A program made the position numbers and the translations under genes. The notes beneath the pieces were generated by a model. That model searched no databases. It was not told where the DNA came from and saw only the letters and a list, made by a program, of their open reading frames with translations. Below are positions 16,048-24,003 of a DNA stretch of 64,000 bases, piece after piece. The stretch is taken from assembly GCF_004011505.1 (NCBI RefSeq), contig NZ_SAUN01000001.1:8087501-8151500 (forward strand), written 5' to 3'. Source of the DNA: Nonomuraea polychroma (GTDB lineage: Bacteria > Actinomycetota > Actinomycetes > Streptosporangiales > Streptosporangiaceae). The stretch's first letter is position 1, and each line of letters begins with the position of its first letter.

Positions 16048-17312
16048 CCCGGCGCCGGGGCGCGGTCGAAGGGCCGGGGCGGGCCGGGGCCGCGGGTGTC
16101 GCGGCGGCGGCCTTTTCGACGCTGGCCCAGTTCGTCCTCGTGGTGGTGGTGACCAGGGCGTTCACGGCCGAGGAGGCGGGAGGCTTCTTCGCGGTGACCG
16201 CCGTCGTGCTCATGGCGGCGGGGATCGCCAAGCTGGATGCGGGGAACGGGCTCGTGTACTTCATCGCCCGTGCGGAGACGTACGGATATCTCGGCATATC
16301 CGGATATATCCGGGCGGCGCTGATGCCCTGCGTCGTGGTGGCGTGCGGGGCCGCGGTGGTGGTGTACCCGCATGTGGGTATGGTCGCGGCGGTCCTGCCG
16401 GTCATCGTGCTGGGGGACGTCCTGCTGGCCGCGACGCGGGGGTTCGGGACCATGCGCCCGACCGTGCTCCTGGACGGGATGGTGCTTCCCGCCGCCCAGC
16501 TGGTGCTCGTCGCCGGGGTGGCCGTGGCCGGGGTGGCCGAGTGGTTGCCGGTGGCGTGGGGGCTGCCGTACGTGCCGGTGCTGGCCCTGGCGGCGGCCGG
16601 GATGCGGGGGCGGGCGCCGCGTGGCCCGTACCTGCCGGGCACGGGGCGGGATCTGTGGCGGCACACGGCGCCGCGGTCGGTGGCCGGGGGCGTGCAGGCG
16701 GTGTTCCAGCGGGTGGACGTCGTGGTGGTGGCGCTGCTCGCGGGTCCGGCGCAGGCCGCCGTCTACACGGCCGCCACCCGGTTCAAGGTCGTGGGGCAGT
16801 TGGCGAACCAAGGGCTGGCGCAGGCCGTACAGGCTCGGCTGGTGGGCGCGCTCGCGCGCGGGGAGCTGGCGCGGGCGAGGGAGCTGTACCAGGCCGCCAC
16901 GGTGTGGCTGGTGTTGCTGACGTGGCCGGTGTGGCTGGCATACGGGGCGCTGGCGCCCTGGCTGCTGGGCGTGTTCGGCCCCGCGTACGGGTCGGCGGCG
17001 CCCGTGGCGCTGATTCTGGCCGGGACGATGATGGTGGCCACGGCCTGCGGCATGGTCGACGTCGTGCTGACCGCGGCCGGGCACACGGGGGCGAGCCTGC
17101 GCAATCTGGTGGCGGCCGTCGTCTGCACCCTGACGCTGGACGTGGCGCTGATCCCGGCCCACGGGGCGCTCGGCGCGGTCGCCGGCTGGTCGGGCGGCGT
17201 GCTCGTCAAGAACCTGCTGCCGCTGTGGCAGCTCCACCGCCGCTACGGTCTGCACCCGTTCGGCCGCCACACCCTGGCGGCGCTGCGGTGGCGAGCGTGG
17301 GCGGCGGCATGA
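16035..17312 (+). CDS. Wzx-like polysaccharide flippase (MOP superfamily)
   Basis: The product is 425 aa from GTG 16035 with GAGGAG upstream; a start at 16014 is possible. It is an integral membrane protein with about twelve to fourteen spans, opening with AAAFSTLAQFVLVVVVTRAF and followed by FTAEEAGGFFAVTA, the usual flippase helix 1-2 pattern. VFQRVDVVVVALLAGPAQAA and YTAATRFKVVGQ in the centre match the second-half repeat start of the family (VDxxxLG...YxxA). Such proteins flip lipid-linked repeat units across the cell membrane for Wzy. It overlaps the sulfotransferase gene before it by 13 bases and the next sulfotransferase (ATGA) after it, consistent with sulfation before or around export. 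Confidence 0.85.
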   Translation: MAELTRRRGAVEGPGRAGAAGVAAAAFSTLAQFVLVVVVTRAFTAEEAGGFFAVTAVVLMAAGIAKLDAGNGLVYFIARAETYGYLGISGYIRAALMPCVVVACGAAVVVYPHVGMVAAVLPVIVLGDVLLAATRGFGTMRPTVLLDGMVLPAAQLVLVAGVAVAGVAEWLPVAWGLPYVPVLALAAAGMRGRAPRGPYLPGTGRDLWRHTAPRSVAGGVQAVFQRVDVVVVALLAGPAQAAVYTAATRFKVVGQLANQGLAQAVQARLVGALARGELARARELYQAATVWLVLLTWPVWLAYGALAPWLLGVFGPAYGSAAPVALILAGTMMVATACGMVDVVLTAAGHTGASLRNLVAAVVCTLTLDVALIPAHGALGAVAGWSGGVLVKNLLPLWQLHRRYGLHPFGRHTLAALRWRAWAAA

Positions 17313-18208
17313 GCGCCCCCGTCCTCGTGACCGGGCTGCCCCGCAGCGGCACCAGCTGGACGGGCAAGATGCTGGTGGCCGGCGGCGGGCTGGTCTACGT
17401 CAACGAGCCGCTCAACCCGCAACACCCGCCCGGCCGCTGCCCGGGGGTGCTCAGGGCCGAGGTGACGCACCGGTTCCAGTACATCTGCGACGACAACGCC
17501 GACGTCTGGCTGCCTGCCTTCCGGGACACGGTCGCCCTGCGCTATCGCTGGCTGGCCGAATTGCGGGCGAACCGTTCGCCCTACGATCTGGCCCGCCTGG
17601 TCCGCTACGGCACCGCTTTCGCGCTGGGGCGCGTGGCGGGGCGGCGTGCGCTGCTCGACGACCCGTTCGCGGTGTTGAGCGCGGGGTGGTTCGCGCGGCG
17701 GCTGGGGTGCCGGGTCGTGGCGTTGGTCCGTGATCCGGTGTCGTTCGTGGCGAGCTGGCAGCGGCTGGGCTGGGCAGTGTCCTTCCGGGAGCTTCTCGAG
17801 CAGCCGCTGCTGGTCCGCGACCATCCCGAGGTGATGGAGCTGCGTACCCTCGCCGGCTCCGGCGACCGCGTCGCCCAGGCCGCCGCGTTGTGGAGGGTCG
17901 CCCACACGATCCTGGCCCGGACGCCGGACATCCTCCTCACCTCGTACGAGTCGCTGGCCGCCGACCCGATCGCCGGCTTCCGCCGCCTGTACGCCTACGC
18001 GGACCTGCAATGGACGCCCGCTGCCGAACGCCGCATCGCCAGGGCGTGCACCGGGGGCTCCGGGCGGGTCACGGGTGCTTTCGCCTGGTCCGGGTTGTCG
18101 CGGACGGCGTACCGGCGTATGGACTCGCGCCGCGCGCTGGACGCGGGCGCCCGCGGGCTCGGCCATGAGGACGCGGCGCGCGTCCGCGCTCTCACATCGG
18201 GGCCTTGA
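17309..18208 (+). CDS. PAPS-dependent sulfotransferase (second of three)
   Basis: The product is 299 aa. VLVTGLPRSGTSWTGKML (about residues 5-22) is the 5'-phosphosulfate loop and VVALVRDPVSFVASWQRL (about 134-151) the 3'-phosphate binding segment. The C-terminal region has DILLTSYESLAADP, the usual sulfotransferase Y/E segment, and GGSGRVTGAFAW, a common PAPS-closing loop. It resembles the broad sulfotransferase family 3 class that often occurs in bacterial glycan clusters. It begins at an ATG inside the flippase stop and is the last gene of the plus-strand run. Its end overlaps the WecG/TagA gene on the opposite strand by 17 bases, so the two operons converge without space for a terminator. 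Confidence 0.84.
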   Translation: MSAPVLVTGLPRSGTSWTGKMLVAGGGLVYVNEPLNPQHPPGRCPGVLRAEVTHRFQYICDDNADVWLPAFRDTVALRYRWLAELRANRSPYDLARLVRYGTAFALGRVAGRRALLDDPFAVLSAGWFARRLGCRVVALVRDPVSFVASWQRLGWAVSFRELLEQPLLVRDHPEVMELRTLAGSGDRVAQAAALWRVAHTILARTPDILLTSYESLAADPIAGFRRLYAYADLQWTPAAERRIARACTGGSGRVTGAFAWSGLSRTAYRRMDSRRALDAGARGLGHEDAARVRALTSGP

Positions 18209-19073
18209 GGCGGGCAGCCAGGCAGCGGCCCAGCAGGCGCGCCGCGAACGGCAGATCGTCGACCAAGTAGCGGCGCGCCAGCCGGCCCGGCTCGGTTGCC
18301 AGCCGGAACGCCCACTCCAGGCCGGTCCGCCGCATCCATTCCGGTGCTCGCGGCACCGTGCCCGCCGCGAAGGCGATCGCCGCCCCGCACCCGAGGAACC
18401 ACGTCCCTGGCAGCTCTTTCCGCAGATCCGCGATGAGCCGGTCCTGCCGGGGGAAGCCGAGCCCGACGAAGACGAGTCTCGGTCGCGCGGCGACCACTCT
18501 CCGCCGTACGAGCTCGCGGCCCTCCGGGCTGGCGTCGAAGCCGTAGGGCGGTGCGTAGGCGCCGCAGACCCGCAGCCGCGGAAAGCGGCTCGTGAGCGCG
18601 CCCACGGCCCGCTGGGCGACGTCCTCGGGGCCGCCGCCGAGGACGTAGACGGGCCAGTCCCGGCGGGCGGCCAGCCTGCTGAGCGCCCAGAGAAGGTCGG
18701 CTCCGGTGACGCGCTCGGGCAGTGGCGTGCCCAGCAGCCGTGCCGCCCATACCAGCGGCATCCCGTCGGCCACCGCGAGGTCGGCCGAGCACACCAGGTC
18801 TTGAAGCGCGGGGTCGGTGGCGGCGATGCGGCAGATGTCGATGTTCGGGGTGACGATGCGGCCGCCCCTGCCCGCCTCCAGCGCGGCGGCCACCCACTGG
18901 ACCACCTGCTCTTCAGTGACCGCGTCCACCCCGACCCCGCCGACCTGCACCCGCCCACCCGCGGGCGCCCCAGCCGGTGCGCCCGCGCCCGGACCAGTCC
19001 ACGACGACGAGACCTGGTGCGTGGCAACGGACGGAAGGGCTGAGGTGGGAAGCTCTGGAGGCGGGGCGGTCAA
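18192..19073 (-). CDS. WecG/TagA/CpsF-family glycosyltransferase (GT26)
   Basis: The product is 293 aa from the TTG at 19073, which overlaps the stop of the upstream glycosyltransferase; a GTG at 18950 would give about 252 aa starting VQVGGVGVDAVTEEQV and is the start most relatives would suggest. The GT26 signatures are complete: RIVTPNIDICRIAATDP, ADLAVADGMPLVWAARLLG, ERVTGADLLWAL, YVLGGGPEDVAQRA, ARPRLVFVGLGFPRQDRLI and FLGCGAAIAFAAGTVPRAPEW. These enzymes add N-acetylmannosamine(-uronic acid) or related sugars to a lipid-linked acceptor. It is the last gene of the minus-strand glycan/sulfate operon. The N-terminal proline-rich extension, if translated, is unusual. Confidence 0.85.
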   Translation of the reverse strand: MTAPPPELPTSALPSVATHQVSSSWTGPGAGAPAGAPAGGRVQVGGVGVDAVTEEQVVQWVAAALEAGRGGRIVTPNIDICRIAATDPALQDLVCSADLAVADGMPLVWAARLLGTPLPERVTGADLLWALSRLAARRDWPVYVLGGGPEDVAQRAVGALTSRFPRLRVCGAYAPPYGFDASPEGRELVRRRVVAARPRLVFVGLGFPRQDRLIADLRKELPGTWFLGCGAAIAFAAGTVPRAPEWMRRTGLEWAFRLATEPGRLARRYLVDDLPFAARLLGRCLAARLKAPM

Positions 19074-20047
19074 ATGCCGTGTCCTCGGTTGTGCAGCATC
19101 GTGAGCACGGTCGGCGCGGAGACGAGGCCGGCCGCCACCGCCAGGGCGATCGGCGCGCGGGGCTCGGTCAGCCGGGCCGCGAACGTGCGGACGGCCCAGC
19201 GCGCGGCCTCGCGCCGGTGCCCCAGTGCGGCATGACTGAAGGCAAGCTGACCGTAGACCCGTGCCGCGCCGCGCGGGTCCACGGCCAGTTCGGGGTGCCG
19301 GGCGAGCATCCAGTCGAGCCCGGCAATGCGATCCGCCCAGCGGGCGACGTAGTGGGATCCGCCCCAGCGCACCCGGACGAGCGGCCGGTCCACGTGCGCG
19401 ATCGGCCGCCGCTTGGCGGCTCGGAGCGCCAGGTCCCAGTCCTCGTTCTGGCCTGCGGGCGCGCTCTCGTCGGCCCACAGCGCGCCGCGCTCGAACAGGA
19501 ACGTCGACGAGTGGACCATCACCATGCGCGACCGTACGAGATCGCCCGTGGTGATGGAGCAGGCGCCGGCGAGCCTGGCCACGCGGCGGCTGCCGTATTC
19601 GACCGCGATGCCGCAGCTGGCGAACTCGCCGCCGTCGTCGCAGAGCGCCCGGACCTGGGCGGTGAGCTTGCCCGGCAGCCAGACGTCATCGTCGTCGCAG
19701 AAGGCGACGAGGTCGGTGTCGCAGGCGGCGATGCCGGTGTTGCGGGCCCCTGGAAGCCCAGGGGTGCGTGTGTTCGGCAGGACGCGTGTGCGATGGCGAT
19801 CGCCGGCCACCGCACCGTCCACTTGCCGCGCCACCTCCAGGCACGTCGCCGCACACGCGCGCGCCGCACCCTCGCAGACCGCATCCGAAGCGTCCGCGCC
19901 GGGCACCGTCGTGCCGTCCGCCACGACGGCCACCGACAGCTCCCCCGGATAGTCCTGGGCCAGCACGGCCTCGACGGCCTCACGCAAAGGGCCGGGGCGG
20001 TCGCCGCGTGTGGGGATCACCACGCCCACCGATGGCAGCCGCGTCAC
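19070..20047 (-). CDS. Family 2 glycosyltransferase
   Basis: The product is 325 aa from GTG 20047, which overlaps the stop of the upstream sulfotransferase (GTGA). GT-A fold signatures are PSVGVVIPTRGDRPGPLREA at the N-terminus, LPGARNTGIAACDTDLVAF, and FCDDDDVWLPGKL containing the DxD metal/nucleotide site (about residues 125-130). QNEDWDLALRAAKRRP (about 205-220) supplies the ED...W catalytic-base region. An extra stretch between the first strand and the DxD carries several cysteines (CEGAARACAATCLEV), not seen in every relative. The C-terminal 80 residues are helical with a hydrophobic end, and may touch the membrane. It probably adds one sugar of the repeat unit. Confidence 0.85.
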   Translation of the reverse strand: MTRLPSVGVVIPTRGDRPGPLREAVEAVLAQDYPGELSVAVVADGTTVPGADASDAVCEGAARACAATCLEVARQVDGAVAGDRHRTRVLPNTRTPGLPGARNTGIAACDTDLVAFCDDDDVWLPGKLTAQVRALCDDGGEFASCGIAVEYGSRRVARLAGACSITTGDLVRSRMVMVHSSTFLFERGALWADESAPAGQNEDWDLALRAAKRRPIAHVDRPLVRVRWGGSHYVARWADRIAGLDWMLARHPELAVDPRGAARVYGQLAFSHAALGHRREAARWAVRTFAARLTEPRAPIALAVAAGLVSAPTVLTMLHNRGHGI

Positions 20048-20949
20048 CCGGCCGCCTCCGTGTATCCGTACCGATGCCTGAGCGGCCACGTCAGCGCGTC
20101 GACCACCCGCCGGTCACCATCACGCAGCCCCGTCGCCCACGCGTCGTCCCGCCGCAGCTCCACCCGCCCCACGTGGAAGCGCATCGGATTGCCGGAGACC
20201 GTGTGCGACGGCCCGAGCCAGGCGGTCCGGCCGTCGACGAACGGCAGCCCGGGGACCGCGGCGGCCAGCCCGAGCTCGCCGACCAGCGCCGCGAGCGTGC
20301 GCTCGGGGGCGGCGAGCAGGTCCTCGTAGCGGACCGTCGTCACGCGGGCCCCGCGGCGCGCGAGCAGCTCCAGCGCGGCATTCTGCGCCGTCCAGTGCAG
20401 CGCCGTGCGGGCAGGCCCCCAGCGGGTCATGGGCCGCCCGTCCTCCGGGCGCGCCACGGCCTTGCCCCAGGAGTAGGCGACGGCCCGCGGATCCCTGACC
20501 ACGTGGACCACATGGACGTCCATGCCGCTCGCCACCAGGCACCAGGCGAGCGAGGCGTGCTTGCTGGAGTCGATCACGACCGCGGCGCCCGTCGCGGCGT
20601 AGACCAGCCGGTACGCCTGCGCGTATTCGGCCAGGTCACGATGTGCGATGCGGACGATCCGGCGGGTGCGGTCGACCCGGTGCCTGAGCATCAGGACCCG
20701 GTGCGCCGTCACGCTCGCCCAACCGCCGAACGCACGCTCGCCGACCTGTCGCCAGAAGGCGCAGGCGGGGAAGGGCACACCGCACCCGCAAAGTTCCTGT
20801 GCGAGCACTCCCCTCTCCCACAGGTGCACCACCTCTCCGAGCGCGACCACGCCGGGCAGCTCGCCGAGGAGCCTCTCGAGCAGCGTGGTGCCACTTCGGC
20901 CCAAGCCGCCCAGGTAGATGACCCGGGTGGTGGTTACGCGGTCGATCAC
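20044..20949 (-). CDS. PAPS-dependent sulfotransferase (third of three)
   Basis: The product is 301 aa. The PAPS-binding loops are VIYLGGLGRSGTTLLERLL (about residues 10-28) and VVHVVRDPRAVAYSWGK (about 147-163). Additional family features are VVALGEVVHLWERG, AVVIDSSKHASLAWCL (the substrate-side segment), VTTVRYEDLLAAPE and a C-terminal HTVSGNPMRFHVG. The pair CGCG (about residues 54-57) with a later Cys may be structural. It lies downstream of cysN after 93 bases containing a hairpin, and overlaps the glycosyltransferase gene, so sulfate activation and sulfate transfer are on one strand run. The acceptor is unknown; a glycan is most likely. Confidence 0.84.
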   Translation of the reverse strand: MIDRVTTTRVIYLGGLGRSGTTLLERLLGELPGVVALGEVVHLWERGVLAQELCGCGVPFPACAFWRQVGERAFGGWASVTAHRVLMLRHRVDRTRRIVRIAHRDLAEYAQAYRLVYAATGAAVVIDSSKHASLAWCLVASGMDVHVVHVVRDPRAVAYSWGKAVARPEDGRPMTRWGPARTALHWTAQNAALELLARRGARVTTVRYEDLLAAPERTLAALVGELGLAAAVPGLPFVDGRTAWLGPSHTVSGNPMRFHVGRVELRRDDAWATGLRDGDRRVVDALTWPLRHRYGYTEAAG

Positions 20950-20954
20950 AGAAG

Positions 20955-20993
20955 AGGGCCTTCGCGTTCGTGAACACGGAACGCGAAGACCCT
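20955..20993 (-). terminator. Hairpin between cysN and the third sulfotransferase
   Basis: CTTCGCGTTC at 20960-20969 pairs perfectly with GAACGCGAAG at 20979-20988. Beyond one mismatch, AGGG at 20955-20958 pairs with CCCT at 20990-20993. There is no T-run after it on the minus strand, so it could attenuate rather than end transcription, or protect the cysDN message from decay. The sulfotransferase start is only 6 bases further on. Confidence 0.55.
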
Positions 20994-21042
20994 ATCGCGG
21001 AGAGTAATCAGCGGGTAAGAGAAGAGTGAAAAGATCTACCGT

Positions 21043-22305
21043 TCAGCGGACATCCATGATCATGCCGGCGCCGACCGTGCCGTTCGTGGCCTCGTCCACC
21101 AAGATGAAGCCGCCCGTGAGCCGGTTACGGCCGTAGTCGTCCACGAACAACGGCTGCGTGACCCGCAACGACACCCGGCCGATCTCGTTGAGGCCGAGCG
21201 AGCTCGCCTCCTCGTCCCGGTGCAGGGTGTTGACGTCGAGCCGGTAGTGCAGGTCGCGGACGAGAGCGCGGGCCGTACGGGTGGTGTGCTTGATGGTCAG
21301 CTTGGAGCGCGGCGTCAGCTTGACCCCGTCGGCCATCCAGCAGACCATCGCCTCCAGCTCCTGCGCCACGTGCGGCTGGTTGTTGGGCCGGGCGATCATG
21401 TCGCCGCGCGAGATGTCGAGGTCGTCCTCGAAGCGCAGCGTGACCGACATGGGCGCGAACGCCTCCTCCACCGGACCGTCGAACGTGTCGATCGAGGCGA
21501 TCCGCGTGGTCAGGCCCGACGGCAGGTGCACGACCTCGTCGCCCGGCTTCAGCACGCCGCCGGCGACCTGCCCCGCGTAGCCCCGGTAGTCGTGGAAGGC
21601 CTGGTCGGTGGCGCGCTGGGGACGGATGACGTATTGGACGGGGAAGCGCACGTCGGTCAGGTTGCGGTCGGAGGCGATGTGCACGTTCTCCAGGTGGTGC
21701 AGCAGCGACGTGCCCAGATACCAGGGCATGTTCTCCGAACGGGAGACCACGTTGTCGCCGTTGAGCGCGGAGATCGGGATGAAGGTCAGGTCGGAGACGT
21801 TCAGCTTGGACGCGAACGCCGTGAACTCCTCCCTGATCTCCTCGAACCGCTCCCGCGAGTAGTCCACCAGGTCCATCTTGTTGACGGCCAGCACCAGGTG
21901 CGGCACGCGCAGCAGCGAGGTCAGGAACGCGTGCCGGCGCGACTGCTCCAGCACGCCCTTGCGGGCGTCGATGAGAATGATCGCCAGGTCGGCCGTGGAG
22001 GCGCCGGTGACCATGTTGCGGGTGTACTGGATGTGGCCGGGCGTGTCGGCGATGATGAACTTCCGGCGCGGCGTCGCGAAATAGCGGTACGCCACGTCGA
22101 TGGTGATCCCCTGCTCCCGCTCGGCCCGCAACCCGTCGGTCAGCAGCGACAGGTCGGTGTATTCGGTGCCCCGGTCGCGCGAGGTGCGCTCAACGGCTTC
22201 GAGCTGATCCTCGAAGATCGCCTTGGAGTCGAAGAGCAACCGTCCGATGAGGGTGGACTTGCCGTCGTCGACGCTTCCCGCTGTGGCAAAGCGAAGAATG
22301 TCCAT
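21043..22305 (-). CDS. cysN: Sulfate adenylyltransferase subunit 1 (GTPase), CysN
   Basis: The product is 420 aa, the usual CysN length without a fused APS kinase. It couples GTP hydrolysis to APS synthesis by CysD. GTPase motifs are G1 GSVDDGKSTLIGRLL, G2/G3 region with GITIDVAYRYF and DTPGHIQYTRNM, and G4 NKMDLVDY. EF-Tu-like domains II and III follow (YAGQVAGGVLKPGDEV; NEIGRVSLRVTQPLFVDDYG). The start ATG overlaps the cysD stop (TAATG), so the subunits are translationally coupled. Lack of the fused kinase fits the separate APS kinase gene at 8125. With cysQ upstream and a sulfotransferase downstream it is placed for PAPS supply rather than cysteine synthesis. Confidence 0.96.
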   Translation of the reverse strand: MDILRFATAGSVDDGKSTLIGRLLFDSKAIFEDQLEAVERTSRDRGTEYTDLSLLTDGLRAEREQGITIDVAYRYFATPRRKFIIADTPGHIQYTRNMVTGASTADLAIILIDARKGVLEQSRRHAFLTSLLRVPHLVLAVNKMDLVDYSRERFEEIREEFTAFASKLNVSDLTFIPISALNGDNVVSRSENMPWYLGTSLLHHLENVHIASDRNLTDVRFPVQYVIRPQRATDQAFHDYRGYAGQVAGGVLKPGDEVVHLPSGLTTRIASIDTFDGPVEEAFAPMSVTLRFEDDLDISRGDMIARPNNQPHVAQELEAMVCWMADGVKLTPRSKLTIKHTTRTARALVRDLHYRLDVNTLHRDEEASSLGLNEIGRVSLRVTQPLFVDDYGRNRLTGGFILVDEATNGTVGAGMIMDVR

Positions 22306-23219
22306 TAGAAGTAACCCTCTCGCTTCCGATCTTCCATCGCGGCCTCGGACGAGCGGTCGTCGGCCCTGGTGGCCCCGCGCTCGGTGATCCTGGTGGCCGC
22401 GATCTCCTCGATGATCTCCTCGACCGTGGCGGCCGTGGACTGCACGGCGCCGGTGCAGGTCATGTCGCCCACGGTCCGGTAACGGACGACGGCCTCGAAC
22501 AGCGGCTCGTCGTCGCCGCGCTGCACGACGTCGGAGTCGGGCAGCAGCATGCCGTCACGCTCGAACACCTTGCGGGTGTGGGCGAAGTAGATGGAGGGGA
22601 TCTCGATGCCCTCGCGCCTGATGTAGTCCCAGACGTCGAGCTCGGTCCAGTTGGACAGCGGGAAGACGCGGATGTGCTCGCCCTTGCGGATGCGCGAGTT
22701 GTAGAGGTTCCACAGCTCCGGGCGCTGGTTCTTCGGATCCCACTGGCCGAAGTCGTCGCGGAAGGAGAACACGCGCTCCTTGGCGCGGGCCTTCTCCTCA
22801 TCCCGCCGGGCGCCGCCGAACACGGCGTCGAACTCGTGCTCCTCGATCGCGTCCAGCAGCGTGGTGGTCTGCAGCCGGTTACGCGAGGCGCGCCGCCCGG
22901 TCTCCTCCACGACACGGCCCTGATCGATCGAGTCCTGAACGCTCGCCACGATCAGGCGGGCGCCCAGCTCCGCCGAGCGGCGGTCGCGGAACTCGATGAC
23001 CTCGTCGAAGTTGTGGCCGGTGTCGACGTGCATGAGGGGGAACGGGATGGCCGCGGGCCAGAACGCCTTCTCCGCGATGCGGAGCATGACGATCGAGTCC
23101 TTACCCCCGGAGAAGAGCAGACACGGGCGCTCGAACTCGGCGGCCACCTCGCGCATGATGTGGATGGCCTCGGCTTCGAGCACGTCAAGCTGCGACGTCG
23201 TGTAGTCGCGCTGGAGCAT
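22305..23219 (-). CDS. cysD: Sulfate adenylyltransferase subunit 2, CysD
   Basis: The product is 304 aa. CysD is the adenylyl-transfer subunit that makes APS from sulfate and ATP. It has the PP-loop CLLFSGGKDSIVMLRIAEKA (about residues 33-52), followed by FPLMHVDTGHNFDEVIEFRD, GGARRDEEKARAKERVFSFRD, the WNLYNSRIRKGEHIRVFPLS segment and SNWTELDVWDYI. The C-terminal RKREGYF tail matches the family. The frame is open far upstream to 23516, but ATG 23219 (MLQRDYTTSQLDVLEAEAI) with CGGAGGAAG before it is clearly the start. It is 19 bases downstream of cysQ and overlaps cysN. Confidence 0.97.
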   Translation of the reverse strand: MLQRDYTTSQLDVLEAEAIHIMREVAAEFERPCLLFSGGKDSIVMLRIAEKAFWPAAIPFPLMHVDTGHNFDEVIEFRDRRSAELGARLIVASVQDSIDQGRVVEETGRRASRNRLQTTTLLDAIEEHEFDAVFGGARRDEEKARAKERVFSFRDDFGQWDPKNQRPELWNLYNSRIRKGEHIRVFPLSNWTELDVWDYIRREGIEIPSIYFAHTRKVFERDGMLLPDSDVVQRGDDEPLFEAVVRYRTVGDMTCTGAVQSTAATVEEIIEEIAATRITERGATRADDRSSEAAMEDRKREGYF

Positions 23220-23238
23220 GGGTGCTTCCTCCGGCGTT

Positions 23239-24003
23239 TCAGCGGTGCAGGTCCCGAATCCCGGCGAGCAGAGATGTCGCCAGCTCCGGTAGGGAAACCA
23301 GAATATCTGGTAGTGACGGGTCGGCTTGGTTATAGGTGAGCTCTGAGCCGTCGATTCGGCTCGCGTGCGCCCCTGCGGCAAGGGCGACGGCGACGGGTGC
23401 GGCCGAGTCCCATTCGTACTGGCCGCCGGCGTGTACGTAGGCCTCGACCTCGCCGGTGAGCACCGCGGAGATCTTCGCCCCGGCGGAGCCGATCGGCACC
23501 AGGTCGGCGCCTGCAAGGTAGGCCAATTTCTGGACGAACTCGGGCGGTCTGGTGCGGCTGACCGCGATCCGGAAACGGCCCCCGGCGTGGGCGGGCGGCT
23601 TGGGCGGCTCGGCGGTGGTCAGCGTGCGGCCCTGGGCGGGCAGCGCCACGGCGCCCGCACTGAGCTTGCCGCGCTCCCACAACGCCACGTGTACGGCCCA
23701 GTCGGCCCGGCCTTCCTCGGAGAACTCACGGGTGCCGTCCAACGGGTCCACGATCCACACCCGGTCCGCCGTGAGCCTGCGCGGGTCGAGCCGCTCCTCG
23801 CGGGTGGCCTCCTCCGACAACACGCTGTCGGAGGGCCTCAGCCGGGCCAGGGCCTCCATGAGGAAGACGTGGGAGGCCCGGTCGCCCTCCGCCTTGAGCG
23901 CGGGCGCGTCGCCGAACCCCAGGCGCTCCCGGATCCGCAGCAGCCGCTCGCCCGCGTCGCTCGCCAGGTCTGCGGCGAGCGCGTGGTCGTCGCGAATCGT
24001 CAT
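23239..24003 (-). CDS. cysQ: 3'(2'),5'-bisphosphate nucleotidase (PAP phosphatase), CysQ-like
   Basis: The product is 254 aa, of the inositol monophosphatase fold. CysQ removes PAP, the product of sulfotransferases, giving AMP. Metal-binding motifs are SVLSEEATREE, the family signature VWIVDPLDGTREF (about residues 83-95) and the C-terminal YEWDSAAPVAVALAAGAHAS. LKAEGDRASHVFLMEAL is the N-terminal helix with the substrate-side residues. ATG 24003 overlaps the stop of the sugar-phosphate transferase gene (ATGA), tying PAP removal to glycan assembly. An inositol-phosphate substrate is an alternative, but the cysDN neighbourhood argues for PAP. Confidence 0.9.
   Translation of the reverse strand: MTIRDDHALAADLASDAGERLLRIRERLGFGDAPALKAEGDRASHVFLMEALARLRPSDSVLSEEATREERLDPRRLTADRVWIVDPLDGTREFSEEGRADWAVHVALWERGKLSAGAVALPAQGRTLTTAEPPKPPAHAGGRFRIAVSRTRPPEFVQKLAYLAGADLVPIGSAGAKISAVLTGEVEAYVHAGGQYEWDSAAPVAVALAAGAHASRIDGSELTYNQADPSLPDILVSLPELATSLLAGIRDLHR

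Noticed and set aside
16261..16320. Short TATCCGGATAT-type palindromes as an operator
   Set aside because: They lie inside the flippase coding sequence in frame with a normal membrane segment.
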